Below are positions 23,960 to 32,104 of a DNA stretch of 64,000 bases, piece by piece. The DNA is taken from positions 1 to 64,000 of the forward strand of contig NZ_JAERRF010000011.1 of NCBI RefSeq assembly GCF_016741875.1, given 5' to 3'. This DNA comes from Streptomyces coffeae (GTDB lineage: Bacteria > Actinomycetota > Actinomycetes > Streptomycetales > Streptomycetaceae). The position numbers and the translations under genes were made by a program. The notes beneath the pieces are model-generated. The model saw only the letters and a list, made by a program, of their open reading frames with translations, was not told the origin of the DNA and made no database searches. Numbering within the stretch: position 1 is the stretch's first letter; every line of letters begins with the position of its first letter.

Positions 23960-25468
23960 ATGCCTGAAACGGCTCAATTCGTCGATCCCCGGCGCTGGAA
24001 AGCGCTGATATTCATCTCCCTCGCCCAGCTGATGGTCGTCCTCGACGCCACCATCGTGAACATCGCGCTGCCCTCCGCCCAGGCCGATCTGGGCATCTCG
24101 GACGGCAACCGCCAGTGGGTCATCACCGCGTACGCCCTCGCCTTCGGCGGACTGCTGCTGTTCGGCGGCCGGATCGCCGACCTGTGGGGCCGCAAGCAGA
24201 CCTTCATCGTCGGGCTGGTGGGCTTCGCGGCGGCCTCGGCACTGGGCGGCGCCGCCGTCAACAGCGCGATGCTGCTGGGCGCCCGGGCGCTCCAGGGCGT
24301 GTTCGGCGCGCTGCTCGCGCCCGCCGCGCTCTCGCTGCTCGCCGTGATGTTCACCGACGCCAAGGAACGTGCCAAGGCGTTCGGTGTGTTCGGTGCCATC
24401 GCGGGTGGTGGCGGTGCCGTGGGTCTGATCCTCGGCGGTGTGCTCACCGAGTACATGGACTGGCGCTGGACGTTCTTCGTGAACATCCCGTTCGCCGCCG
24501 TGGCCGCCGCCGGTGCGTTCGCCGTGATCCGCGAGCCCGTCGAGAGCCGCAACCGGTCCCGGCTGGACATCCCGGGCGTGATCCTCGCCACCACCGGTCT
24601 GGTCGCGCTGGTCTACGGCTTCACCCGTGCCGAGTCCGACGGCTGGACCGCGGGCTGGACGATCGGGCTGTTCATCGCCTCGGCCGTGCTGCTGACCGCG
24701 TTCGCCGTCGTCGAGTCCCAGACGAAGGCCCCGCTGCTGCCGCTGCGGGTGGTCACCGAGCGGAACCGGGGTGGTGTCTACATCTCGATGGGTCTCGCCA
24801 TCATCGGCATGTTCGGTCTCTTCCTGTTCCTCACCTACTACATGCAGATCGTGAAGGGGTACAGCCCGGTCAAGACCGGTCTTTCCTTCCTGCCGATGAT
24901 CGCTGGCATGATCGTCGGCTCCACGCAGATCGGCACCCGTCTGATGACCCGGGTCCCGGCCCGGCTGCTGATGGGTCCGGGCTTCGTGGTCGCCGCGGTC
25001 GGCATGCTGATGCTGACCCAGCTCGATCTGGACACCTCGTACACCTGGCAGATCCTGCCCGGGTTCATCCTGCTCGGCCTGGGCATGGGTACGGCGTTCA
25101 TGCCCGCGATGAGCCTGTCGACGCACGGTGTCCAGCCGCGTGACGCGGGTGTCGCCTCGGCGATGGTCAACACCTCGCAGCAGGTGGGCGGTGCCATCGG
25201 TACCGCTCTGCTGAACACCATCGCGGCCAGCGCCACCACTGACTACGCCAAGTCCCACATGGCCGGCGCCCCCTCGCTCACGGCGCTGAAACTGGAGGCC
25301 ATGGTGCATGGCTACAGCACCGCCATCTGGTGGGCGGTCGGCATCCTGGTGCTGGCGGCGGTGATCGCTGTCACCTTCATCAACGCGGGGCCGCAGGACG
25401 GCGGGGGTCCGGTCGCCGGTTCCGGTGACGGCGCGGTCGAGGACGCCGTGCCGGTCATGGCGCACTGA
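23960..25468 (+). CDS. MFS drug exporter, EmrB/QacA (DHA2, 14-helix) family
   Basis: 502 residues. Membrane helices run along most of the chain. The family motifs LDATIVNIALPSAQADLG (end of helix 1) and FGGRIADLWGRKQTF (motif A, loop 2-3) are clear. VQPRDAGVASAMVNTSQQVG in the later loop is typical of DHA2 members. It exports hydrophobic or cationic compounds in exchange for protons at the cytoplasmic membrane. It is regulated by the TetR protein encoded just upstream and is followed by a strong terminator. Confidence 0.92.
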   Translation: MPETAQFVDPRRWKALIFISLAQLMVVLDATIVNIALPSAQADLGISDGNRQWVITAYALAFGGLLLFGGRIADLWGRKQTFIVGLVGFAAASALGGAAVNSAMLLGARALQGVFGALLAPAALSLLAVMFTDAKERAKAFGVFGAIAGGGGAVGLILGGVLTEYMDWRWTFFVNIPFAAVAAAGAFAVIREPVESRNRSRLDIPGVILATTGLVALVYGFTRAESDGWTAGWTIGLFIASAVLLTAFAVVESQTKAPLLPLRVVTERNRGGVYISMGLAIIGMFGLFLFLTYYMQIVKGYSPVKTGLSFLPMIAGMIVGSTQIGTRLMTRVPARLLMGPGFVVAAVGMLMLTQLDLDTSYTWQILPGFILLGLGMGTAFMPAMSLSTHGVQPRDAGVASAMVNTSQQVGGAIGTALLNTIAASATTDYAKSHMAGAPSLTALKLEAMVHGYSTAIWWAVGILVLAAVIAVTFINAGPQDGGGPVAGSGDGAVEDAVPVMAH

Positions 25469-25527
25469 CGCATCGCACTGACGCACCCTGCCTGCCGTAC
25501 GCCGCCGCCGGCCGCCGTACCGCGGTG

Positions 25528-25555
25528 AAGGCCCCGCTTCCTGGAGCGGGGCCTT
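25528..25555 (+). terminator. Rho-independent-type hairpin after the exporter gene
   Basis: AAGGCCCCGCTTCC and GGAGCGGGGCCTT arms pair almost perfectly with a very short loop, 60 bases past the exporter stop. It can serve both this gene and the convergent marR. Confidence 0.8.
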
Positions 25556-25570
25556 CGTGTGTTCGTGGGT

Positions 25571-25613
25571 GGGGGCGCGTTGTCCGATGGGGGCGCGTTG
25601 TCCGATGGGGGCG
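25571..25613. repeat. Short tandem repeat, 18-bp unit
   Basis: GGGGGCGCGTTGTCCGAT occurs at 25571-25588 and 25589-25606, followed by a partial copy, immediately before the marR stop. Confidence 0.8.
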
Positions 25614-25623
25614 TGCGGGCCGC

Positions 25624-26133
25624 TCAGCGCAGCCAGGGCAGATCGGCGCCCTCCGGCTGGAGCCCCTCGCGGATGATCTGGCAGATGTCGCCGAACTGCT
25701 CGATCTGCTCGGGAGTGAGCCGGTCGAAGATCGTGGTCCGTACGGCGTCGACATGGCCGGGTGCGGTCTGCTTCAGCACCTCGAACCCCTTGTCGGTGAG
25801 GACCGCGTTCTGTCCGCGCTTGTCGGAGGCGCAATCCTCACGCCGTACCCAGCCGTCCTTCTCCATCCGCGCGATGGCGTGCGAGAGCCGGGAGCGGGTG
25901 ATCTTGGCGGCCTCGGCGAGCTCGGTCATCCGCAATCTGTGGCGTGGCGCCCAGGAGAGCCTCACCAACAGGCCGTAGTAGACATGCGGCATCCCCGCGT
26001 CCCGCTGCAACTGGCGGTCGAGATGGTCCTCCAGGAGCATGCTCGCCTGGATGTACGCCTGCCAGGTGCGCTGTTCGTCTTCGGTCAGCCAACGGGTCGC
26101 TTCACCGTCTGCGGGGGTCTTCATGGCGTCCAC
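25624..26133 (-). CDS. MarR family transcriptional regulator
   Basis: 169 residues from GTG 26133, or 166 from ATG 26124. The winged-helix core is typical: LRMTELAEAAKITRSRLSHA, then IARMEKDGWVRREDCASDKR and GQNAVLTDKGFEVL. It is divergent from the extradiol dioxygenase gene with a 99-bp gap that contains a MarR-like palindrome. The expected arrangement is repression of the dioxygenase until an aromatic ligand binds. Confidence 0.92.
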   Translation of the reverse strand: MDAMKTPADGEATRWLTEDEQRTWQAYIQASMLLEDHLDRQLQRDAGMPHVYYGLLVRLSWAPRHRLRMTELAEAAKITRSRLSHAIARMEKDGWVRREDCASDKRGQNAVLTDKGFEVLKQTAPGHVDAVRTTIFDRLTPEQIEQFGDICQIIREGLQPEGADLPWLR

Positions 26134-26197
26134 GTGTTCATTGTACGGAGGATTCCTTGAAACTTAAACAATAGAGTGCTATGGTCGGTCGAAATTG

Positions 26198-26211
26198 CTT
26201 GAGACTTCAAG
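26198..26211. promoter_or_regulatory. Candidate MarR operator
   Basis: CTTGA-GACT-TCAAG is a palindrome with MarR-type half sites. A related half-site series CCTTGAAACTTAAAC lies at about 26155-26170. Both are between the divergent marR and dioxygenase genes. Confidence 0.6.
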
Positions 26212-26232
26212 TTTCTGGATCGAGGTGTCATC

Positions 26233-27015
26233 ATGTCCGGGTTCGACGGGCGTATGCCCGCCCTCTATCTGAGCCATGGTGCCCCGCCTCTCGCCGACGA
26301 TCCGGTCTGGCCCGGGCAGCTGGCCGCCTGGTCGGCGGAGCTTCCCCGGCCGAAGGCCATTCTCATGATCTCCGCCCACTGGGAGGAAGCGCCGCTGGCC
26401 ATCGGGGCCACCCAACAGGTGCCGCTGGTCTACGACTTCTGGGGTTTCCCCCGGCACTACTACCGGGTGCGGTACCCGGCGCCCGGTGCCCCGGAGCTGG
26501 CCGAGCGCATCCGCGGGACGCTGCGTACGGCGGGCACCCCGGTGCGGGACATCCCCCGCCGCGGGCTCGACCACGGCGCGTATGTCCCGCTGGTCGAGAT
26601 GTATCCGGAGGCCGATGTCCCGGTCCTCCAGGTGTCGATGCCGACGCTCGATCCGGGGAGGCTGATGGAGATCGGGCGCAAGCTGGCACCGCTGCGGGAC
26701 GAGGGGGTGCTGATCGTCGGCAGCGGCTTCTTCACCCACAACCTGGCCGCGCTGCGGGACACCGGCCCGACACCGCCCAGTTGGTCGGCCGAGTTCGACG
26801 ACTGGGGGCAGCGCGCCCTGGACGCACAGGACATCGACGCCCTGCTGGACTTCGAGCACACCTCCCCGGCGGGACGGCTCGCGCATCCGCGCACCGAGCA
26901 CTTCGCTCCGCTGTTCGTCACCTTGGGAGCCGCCGAGTCCGAACTCGGCAGTCAGCGCAGTGTGATCGACGGCTTCTGGATGGGACTGGCCAAGCGCTCG
27001 GTGCAGTTCGGCTGA
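26233..27015 (+). CDS. DODA-type extradiol aromatic ring-opening dioxygenase (LigB family)
   Basis: 260 residues. LigB/YgiD-type enzymes open catechol-like rings, for example 4,5-DOPA dioxygenase, with a metal bound by histidines. Conserved histidines are His15 (YLSHGAPPL), His49 (ISAHWEE), His114 (GLDHGAYVPL), His169 (FFTHN) and His223 (TEHFAPLFVT). The length fits the family. It is divergent from marR, which fits induction by a phenolic substrate; the real substrate is not evident. Confidence 0.9.
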   Translation: MSGFDGRMPALYLSHGAPPLADDPVWPGQLAAWSAELPRPKAILMISAHWEEAPLAIGATQQVPLVYDFWGFPRHYYRVRYPAPGAPELAERIRGTLRTAGTPVRDIPRRGLDHGAYVPLVEMYPEADVPVLQVSMPTLDPGRLMEIGRKLAPLRDEGVLIVGSGFFTHNLAALRDTGPTPPSWSAEFDDWGQRALDAQDIDALLDFEHTSPAGRLAHPRTEHFAPLFVTLGAAESELGSQRSVIDGFWMGLAKRSVQFG

Positions 27016-27045
27016 GGGCGGGGCGGCTCAGTCGTCGGGGTGCGG

Positions 27046-28149
27046 TTACGGGGCCGCCGACGGCGAGTCGATGAGCGCGCAGGCGTGCAGGGCCGCGGCG
27101 AGGGCGGGGCCGGGGTCCTCGCCGGTGGCGGCGGCGTCCCGGGCGACATCGAGCGCGGTGTCGGTCAGCTTGATGGCGTGCTCGTCGCCGTGCGCGGCGG
27201 CACGCGCGAACACCTCCTCGGGGGAGGTGGTGGCCGCCGCTGACGGCGGGAGAACCGGCTCCGGGGGTCCGTACGCCGCCGTGACCGCGGCGCTCGCCGC
27301 CCAGGCCGCGTCCAGGCTCGGTGCCCACAGCGCACGGGGGAGCGCGGGCAGGGTCCGCAGGACGGCGTTGGGTGCGGTCGCGGCGTGGACCAGCATGACG
27401 GGCTCGCCGTGGCCATGGGTGAGATAGCGGTGGGTCGCGGCCCGTACCAGCTCGGCCAGCCGGTCGTGCGCGGTGTCGGGGCCGGCGGGCCCGGAGGTGC
27501 CCACGGAGGTGTCCACGGGCCAGGCGGGGAACGCCGTGAGCTGCGGCAGCCGGTCCCGGATCCCACCGCTCCGGTCCGCGACGGGGGACACGGTGGCCAG
27601 CGCGTCCGCCGCCGATCCGGACGGCGGTCCCGGCAGGCGGCCGAGCGGCGGCAGCGGTGCGTGGCGGGCCGCCCAGTAGCCGAGGGCATGGGCGAGCTCG
27701 GCGGTGCGGGGCGCGGTCGCGGTACCGGGTGCGTCGAGAAGGGTGCGCACGGCGTGGCCGACGCGGATCACCGGATGGGCGGCCCCTCCGGCGATGCCCG
27801 GCAGCAGTCGCGGCCACCACAGGGCGAGGACGTCCCGCCAGGGCCGGTCGGCCAGCTCGTGGCCGAAGTACGCGGTCCAGTCGGCGATATGACGGGGATC
27901 GCCGAGCGCCTCCCGCCAGTTCTCCGCGGTGATCGGAGCGTGCGCATCCGGCATGTCCTCCAGCTTGCCGCGGTAGTGGTCGAGCCAGCGGTGGACGGCG
28001 TGGCGTTGGCCGTGACGCACCAGGGCCTCGACCGCCATCGGTCCGTGGTTGCTCAGCCAGCCGTGCCGCTCGGGGCCTGCTGCGTGCAGTCGCTCCAGGG
28101 CCTCGTCGAGCGTTCCCGAGGTGTCATCGGTCATGGTGTCATCGGTCAT
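27046..28149 (-). CDS. Questin oxidase-like protein
   Basis: 367 residues. The N-terminal SNHGPMAVEALVRHGQRHAV and the later WREALGDPRHIADWTAYFGH and WWPRLLPGIAGGAAHPVIRV match the questin oxidase (GedK)-like family. The fungal member catalyses Baeyer-Villiger-type opening of the anthraquinone questin; bacterial members are uncharacterised. It is convergent with the dioxygenase gene, with 30 bases between them. The first ten residues are a direct duplication (MTDDTMTDDT, a 15-bp DNA repeat), so the true start may be the second Met. Confidence 0.85.
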   Translation of the reverse strand: MTDDTMTDDTSGTLDEALERLHAAGPERHGWLSNHGPMAVEALVRHGQRHAVHRWLDHYRGKLEDMPDAHAPITAENWREALGDPRHIADWTAYFGHELADRPWRDVLALWWPRLLPGIAGGAAHPVIRVGHAVRTLLDAPGTATAPRTAELAHALGYWAARHAPLPPLGRLPGPPSGSAADALATVSPVADRSGGIRDRLPQLTAFPAWPVDTSVGTSGPAGPDTAHDRLAELVRAATHRYLTHGHGEPVMLVHAATAPNAVLRTLPALPRALWAPSLDAAWAASAAVTAAYGPPEPVLPPSAAATTSPEEVFARAAAHGDEHAIKLTDTALDVARDAAATGEDPGPALAAALHACALIDSPSAAP

Positions 28150-28305
28150 GGGGCCACGCTAGGAACGCGGGCGCGGTGCCGGGAACGGGCCGTGGATGTA
28201 CCGGGCGGGGGGCCGCGGACCTACGTCGGACAACCGGGCCCGGGGAACGGGCCCGGCCGGAGCCGGGCGGGGACGGGAACGGGGCGCCGGGCTGCGGGAG
28301 GGCGC

Positions 28306-28713
28306 TCACTCGTCGTGTGTGTGGAAGACGTAGAAGGCCGCGACCCCCATGGCCAGCCCCACCCCGAGCCCCATCGCCGAGGCCCGGTAGTTCGCCGCGC
28401 CGCTGATGTTGTAGAGGAAGCCGATCGCACAGCCGAAGACCGCCCCGTACAGCGCCGCCCGGACCTCCGGCAGCAGCTTGGACTGCACCTTGCCGACGCC
28501 GTAGCAGACCGCTCCGAAGACGATCGCCGCCACGATGCCGAGGATGAAGGCGGCGGGGATGGAGGAGCCCTGGTTATGGTCGATGAAGATCGCCCATCCG
28601 CCGATCAGGACCCCCAGGACGACCGGGGCCACCCAGGAGGCGGAGGGGTGCAGCGGCGGGTGAAGGCGGGGGCGGCGCGGCTCACGTGCGGTGATGGCGG
28701 CAGGGGTATGCAT
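28306..28713 (-). CDS. Small four-helix-like membrane protein
   Basis: 135 residues from ATG 28713, with GGAGG eight bases upstream. A basic N-terminus precedes four hydrophobic segments (WVAPVVLGVLIGGWAIFI; AFILGIVAAIVFGAVCYGVG; ALYGAVFGCAIGFLYNISG; GLGVGLAMGVAAFYVF). No family is recognised with confidence. It is divergent from hrdD and shares its intergenic region. The role is unknown. Confidence 0.75.
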   Translation of the reverse strand: MHTPAAITAREPRRPRLHPPLHPSASWVAPVVLGVLIGGWAIFIDHNQGSSIPAAFILGIVAAIVFGAVCYGVGKVQSKLLPEVRAALYGAVFGCAIGFLYNISGAANYRASAMGLGVGLAMGVAAFYVFHTHDE

Positions 28714-29016
28714 GGCAGGACCTCCTCGTCGCCCGCCGGACCGGTCCCTTCCAGCGCACACCCGCGCTTCACCACCGGCAACTCGGGTCCCGGTGCACCG
28801 CTCCCGGCCCCCCACGGTCCGCTCGTATACGGCCCGAGCGCACGGCGTCCATTTCGGGCAACCGGAAACCTGTGGAATTCGTCCTTGAGGGTGGGAGGCA
28901 GCTACGGACGGCGCTGTTCGAGTCCCTGACCTGCGCTTCCCGGTGTTCCGAGACCACGCTGAGGCTCCTGTGGCGGGACAGGATACTGCATGATCGTAAA
29001 AAGGTGGGCACGGCTG

Positions 29017-29044
29017 GGGAATTCTGTCCGGATTCCAGTCGTTG
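29017..29044 (+). promoter_or_regulatory. SigR-type promoter of hrdD
   Basis: GGGAAT at 29017-29022 is followed by exactly 18 bases and then GTTG at 29041, which matches the SigR (thiol-oxidative stress) promoter consensus GGGAAT-N18-GTT. The predicted start of transcription is about 70 bases before the hrdD ATG. hrdD is a known SigR target in Streptomyces coelicolor. Confidence 0.85.
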
Positions 29045-29120
29045 TTTCCATCGGACGGGGCACCCGGCAGGGGCAGGTCCGTCCATAGTCCGCGCCCGAT
29101 CCATCTGTAAGGGAGCACGC

Positions 29121-30122
29121 ATGGCAACCCGTGCCGTCGCCCGTCATCAGTCCGCCAGCGGTGGTGCTGATGGGGCCAACAGCGTTCGCGCCTCAGGCGG
29201 GGAAATCGCCGATCGCGACCTGGTCGGCATGTATCTCGACGAGATCGCTCGTACCCCGCTGCTGGACGCGGCGAAGGAGGTCGAGCTGTCCCAGTCCATC
29301 GAGGCGGGCGTCTACGCCCAGCAGATTCTGGACGGGGAGGTGGAGGAGGCCGAAGCCGCGGGTGCGAGCCGTGAGGAACTGGAGGCGATAGCCGCCGAGG
29401 GTGCCCGCGCCAAAGACGTCTTCATCCGCTCCAACCTGCGCCTGGTCGTGGCCGTGGCGCGCCGCTATCCGCGCAGTGGGCTGCCGCTCCTCGATCTGAT
29501 CCAGGAGGGCAACGCGGGCCTGGTGCGCGCGGTGGAGAAGTTCGACTACACGAAGGGCTTCAAGTTTTCGACGTATGCGACATGGTGGATTCGTCAGGCC
29601 ATCACCCGCTCGATCGCGGATCAGTCCCGTACGATCCGGCTGCCCGTCCATCTGGTCGAGGAGCTCGGCCGGATCCGCCGGGTGCAGCGGGAGTTCAACC
29701 GTGAGCACGGCCGTGAGCCGGAGCATGCGGAGATTGCCCACGAGCTCGGCTCCACGATGGAGCGGGTCTCGGATGTGCTCGACTGGGCCCGTGACCCGGT
29801 CAGTCTGAACATGTCGGTGGACGACGAGGGGGAGACCCAGTTCGGCGATCTGCTGGAGGACACCTCGGCGGTCTCGCCCGAGCAGTCGGTGATGACGCTG
29901 CTGCGGAGTGAGGAACTGGAGGACCTCATCGGCCGCCTCGACGACCGCACCGCCTCGATCATCAAGGCGCGTTACGGCATCGACGACGGCCGGGAGCGCA
30001 CGCTCACGGAGGTCGGCAAGCAGCACGGTCTGACGCGTGAGCGGATCCGCCAGATCGAGAAGCACGCGCTGCTCGAGCTGAAGAAGATGGCCCGCCAGAC
30101 CGGTTTTGACGCCGCGGCGTGA
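29121..30122 (+). CDS. hrdD: RNA polymerase principal-like sigma factor HrdD
   Basis: 333 residues from ATG 29121, with GGGAG upstream; the frame extends further but lacks a ribosome site. It has sigma-70 regions 1.2 (DLVGMYLDEIARTPLLDAAK), 2 (NLRLVVAVARRYPRSGLPLL, KGFKFSTYATWWIRQAITRS), 3 (VHLVEELGRIRRVQREFNRE) and 4.2 (HGLTRERIRQIEKHALLELK). It lacks a long region 1.1, as expected for a group 2 sigma factor. It is assigned as HrdD rather than HrdA/HrdC by length and by its neighbours (fructose operon, MarR/TetR-exporter). It is probably induced by thiol stress via the SigR promoter. Confidence 0.85.
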   Translation: MATRAVARHQSASGGADGANSVRASGGEIADRDLVGMYLDEIARTPLLDAAKEVELSQSIEAGVYAQQILDGEVEEAEAAGASREELEAIAAEGARAKDVFIRSNLRLVVAVARRYPRSGLPLLDLIQEGNAGLVRAVEKFDYTKGFKFSTYATWWIRQAITRSIADQSRTIRLPVHLVEELGRIRRVQREFNREHGREPEHAEIAHELGSTMERVSDVLDWARDPVSLNMSVDDEGETQFGDLLEDTSAVSPEQSVMTLLRSEELEDLIGRLDDRTASIIKARYGIDDGRERTLTEVGKQHGLTRERIRQIEKHALLELKKMARQTGFDAAA

Positions 30123-30194
30123 GCCCGCCGTGGTGGAGAGCCCGGCACGTGTGGATCCGATCGGATCCGATGGATTCCTTCAACCCCATAGACC

Positions 30195-30229
30195 GAGCCC
30201 CGGCGCCCTTCCCCCCGGCGCCGGGGCTC
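30195..30229 (+). terminator. Strong hairpin terminator after hrdD
   Basis: GAGCCCCGGCGCC pairs perfectly with GGCGCCGGGGCTC across a nine-base loop, 73 bases past the hrdD stop. It can also end transcription of the convergent SDR gene. Confidence 0.85.
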
Positions 30230-30274
30230 ACTCCGTGCCCGCCGCGGTCCGATGTGCCGGGGCGTGCGGTGTGA

Positions 30275-31012
30275 TCAGGCGGCGAAGCCGCCGTCCACGG
30301 CGATCGACGCGCCGGTGATGTAGCGGCCGTCGTCACCCGCGAGATGGGCCACGGTCGCGGCGATCTCCGACGGCTGCCCGTAGCGGCCCAGGGCGGTCAG
30401 ACCGCTCTGCATGGGGGCGCTCTCGCCGTCGGCCGGGTTCATGTCCGTGTCGATCGGACCGGGGTGCACCAGGTTGACCGTGATACCGCGGGTGCCCAGC
30501 TCACGGGCCAGTGCCTTGGTGAGGCCGGTCAGTGCGGTCTTGCTGGTCGCGTAGAGGCTGCCGCCGGGGAAGGCGGCGCGCTCGGCCATACAGCTGCCGA
30601 TGTTGATGATCCGTCCGCCGTCGGACAGCCGCTCCAGCGCCGCCTGGGTCATGAGGAACGGCGCCCGGACATTGATGGCGAGCACGCGGTCGACGTCTTC
30701 CAGGGACAGCTCGCCGACGGGGCCGAGTGCTCCGGCCCCCGCGTTGTTGACCAGGATGTCGAGGCGGCCGAACTCGGCGGCGGCGCCGGTGACGGCGTCG
30801 CGCACCGCCTGCGCGTCGGCGCTGTCGGCCTGGACGGCCCAGGCCCGGCGGCCCAGTGCCTTGATCTGGTCGACGACGTCGGCCGCGCGCTCGGCCTGGG
30901 AGTGATAGGTCAGCGCGACATCGGCGCCGTCCTGGGCGAGCCGGAGCGCCACCGCCGTGCCGATACCGCGGCTGCCACCAGTGACCAGGGCCGCTTTGCC
31001 GTCGAGTGTCAT
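30275..31012 (-). CDS. Short-chain dehydrogenase/reductase
   Basis: 245 residues, the classical SDR length. The cofactor motif is TGGSRGIG (11-18). The NNAG motif is in LDILVNNAGAGAL, the catalytic Ser is in IINIGSCMAERAAF, and Tyr-Lys are in YATSKTALTGL. The C-terminus (LAGDDGRYITGASIAVDGGF) is that of 3-oxoacyl-ACP-reductase-like enzymes. The substrate is unknown. It is divergent from the fructose regulator, with GGAGCTGAC as ribosome site. Confidence 0.9.
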   Translation of the reverse strand: MTLDGKAALVTGGSRGIGTAVALRLAQDGADVALTYHSQAERAADVVDQIKALGRRAWAVQADSADAQAVRDAVTGAAAEFGRLDILVNNAGAGALGPVGELSLEDVDRVLAINVRAPFLMTQAALERLSDGGRIINIGSCMAERAAFPGGSLYATSKTALTGLTKALARELGTRGITVNLVHPGPIDTDMNPADGESAPMQSGLTALGRYGQPSEIAATVAHLAGDDGRYITGASIAVDGGFAA

Positions 31013-31045
31013 GTCAGCTCCATGGTTGCCATGTCATTGAATGAG

Positions 31046-31246
31046 GTGAGATCCCCGGGATCAGTGAGATCACCGGGATCCCTGGTGTGCGGTGATCCCG
31101 GGGGCATGACCTGATCCTGGTCGCCCGCCCACGGGAAGTCCGGCGGCATTCGGACACGGTGCTGGGGGTGAGCCCGGCGGACGGACGGGATCGGTTCATG
31201 GCATGGCAGTGTCCGGGCGCGGACATGGCATGACGGTGTCCGGGCG
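31046..31246. promoter_or_regulatory. Repeat-rich regulatory region upstream of the fructose operon
   Basis: The 330-bp gap 31013-31342 has no gene. It contains two tandem 18-base units (GTGAGATCCCCGGGATCA and GTGAGATCACCGGGATCC, 31046-31081), and two 23-base direct repeats at 31197-31219 and 31224-31246 that share CATGGCATG and GTGTCCGGGCG. These are candidate binding sites for the DeoR-family regulator or another factor. Confidence 0.55.
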
Positions 31247-31342
31247 AGTCTGCTTCATGCCCGAGTCTGTTTACTTTCCAGGATTGGCGCCGTAATCTGG
31301 CCGCGAAATCACAGGTTCGGGCATCGAGGAGCGTAAACCCAC

Positions 31343-32104
31343 ATGTACGCACCGGAGCGGCAGCAGGAGATCCTCCGGCTCGCCCGCGAGAGCGGGCGGG
31401 TCGATGTCCTGTCCCTCGCCGAGGAGTTCCAGGTCACCGCCGAGACCGTACGGCGCGATCTGCGGACGCTGGACCGGGCGGGGCTGGTGCGCCGGGTGCA
31501 CGGCGGCGCCATCCCGGCCGGACGCCTCGACTTCGAGCCCGATCTCGCCGAACGCGAAGGCACCGCCTCCGACGAGAAGGACCGCATCGCCCGGGCCGCC
31601 CTCGCCGAACTCCCCTCCGACGGCAGCGTGATCATCGACGCCGGCTCGACGGCGGCCCGGTTCGCCGCCGCCTTTCCGCTGGAGGCGGGTCTCACCGTGG
31701 TCACCCACGCCCTGCCGATCGCGGCGCGTCTCGCCGACCACCCCGGTATCGCCCTGCACCTCGTCGGCGGCCGGGTCCGGCACCGCACCCGGGCCGCCGT
31801 GGACGCCTGGGCGCTGCGCGGCTACGGCGAGATCAAGGCCGATGTGCTCTTCCTGGCCACGAACGGCTTCTCGCTCGACGGCGGGCTGACCACCCCCGAC
31901 CTCGCGGAGGCCGCCGTCAAACGCGCGATGATCGCCGCCGCCCGCCGGGTCGTGCTGCTGGCGGACTCCGCCAAGTTCGGCCAGGAGCACTTCGCCCGCT
32001 TCGGTGACCTCGGCCATGTGGATCTGCTGATCACGGACACCGGGCTGAGCCCGCAGGACGCCCTCGCCATCGAGCACCAGGGCACCGAAGTGGCCCGCGC
32101 ATGA
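31343..32104 (+). CDS. fruR: DeoR/GlpR family regulator of fructose utilisation
   Basis: 253 residues. The N-terminal HTH (QQEILRLARESGRVDVLSLA, then EEFQVTAETVRRDLRTLDR) is followed by the DeoR sugar-phosphate domain (VIIDAGSTAARFA; VLFLATNGFSLDGGLTTPDL; LLADSAKFGQEHFARFGDL). By analogy it represses the fru operon, with fructose 1-phosphate as likely inducer. Its TGA overlaps the fruK ATG (ATGA), so regulator and enzymes are one transcript. Confidence 0.88.
   Translation: MYAPERQQEILRLARESGRVDVLSLAEEFQVTAETVRRDLRTLDRAGLVRRVHGGAIPAGRLDFEPDLAEREGTASDEKDRIARAALAELPSDGSVIIDAGSTAARFAAAFPLEAGLTVVTHALPIAARLADHPGIALHLVGGRVRHRTRAAVDAWALRGYGEIKADVLFLATNGFSLDGGLTTPDLAEAAVKRAMIAAARRVVLLADSAKFGQEHFARFGDLGHVDLLITDTGLSPQDALAIEHQGTEVARA

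Noticed and set aside
28872-29120. Longer N-terminus for HrdD
   Set aside because: It lies over the SigR promoter, has no ribosome site and adds 83 residues absent from the family.
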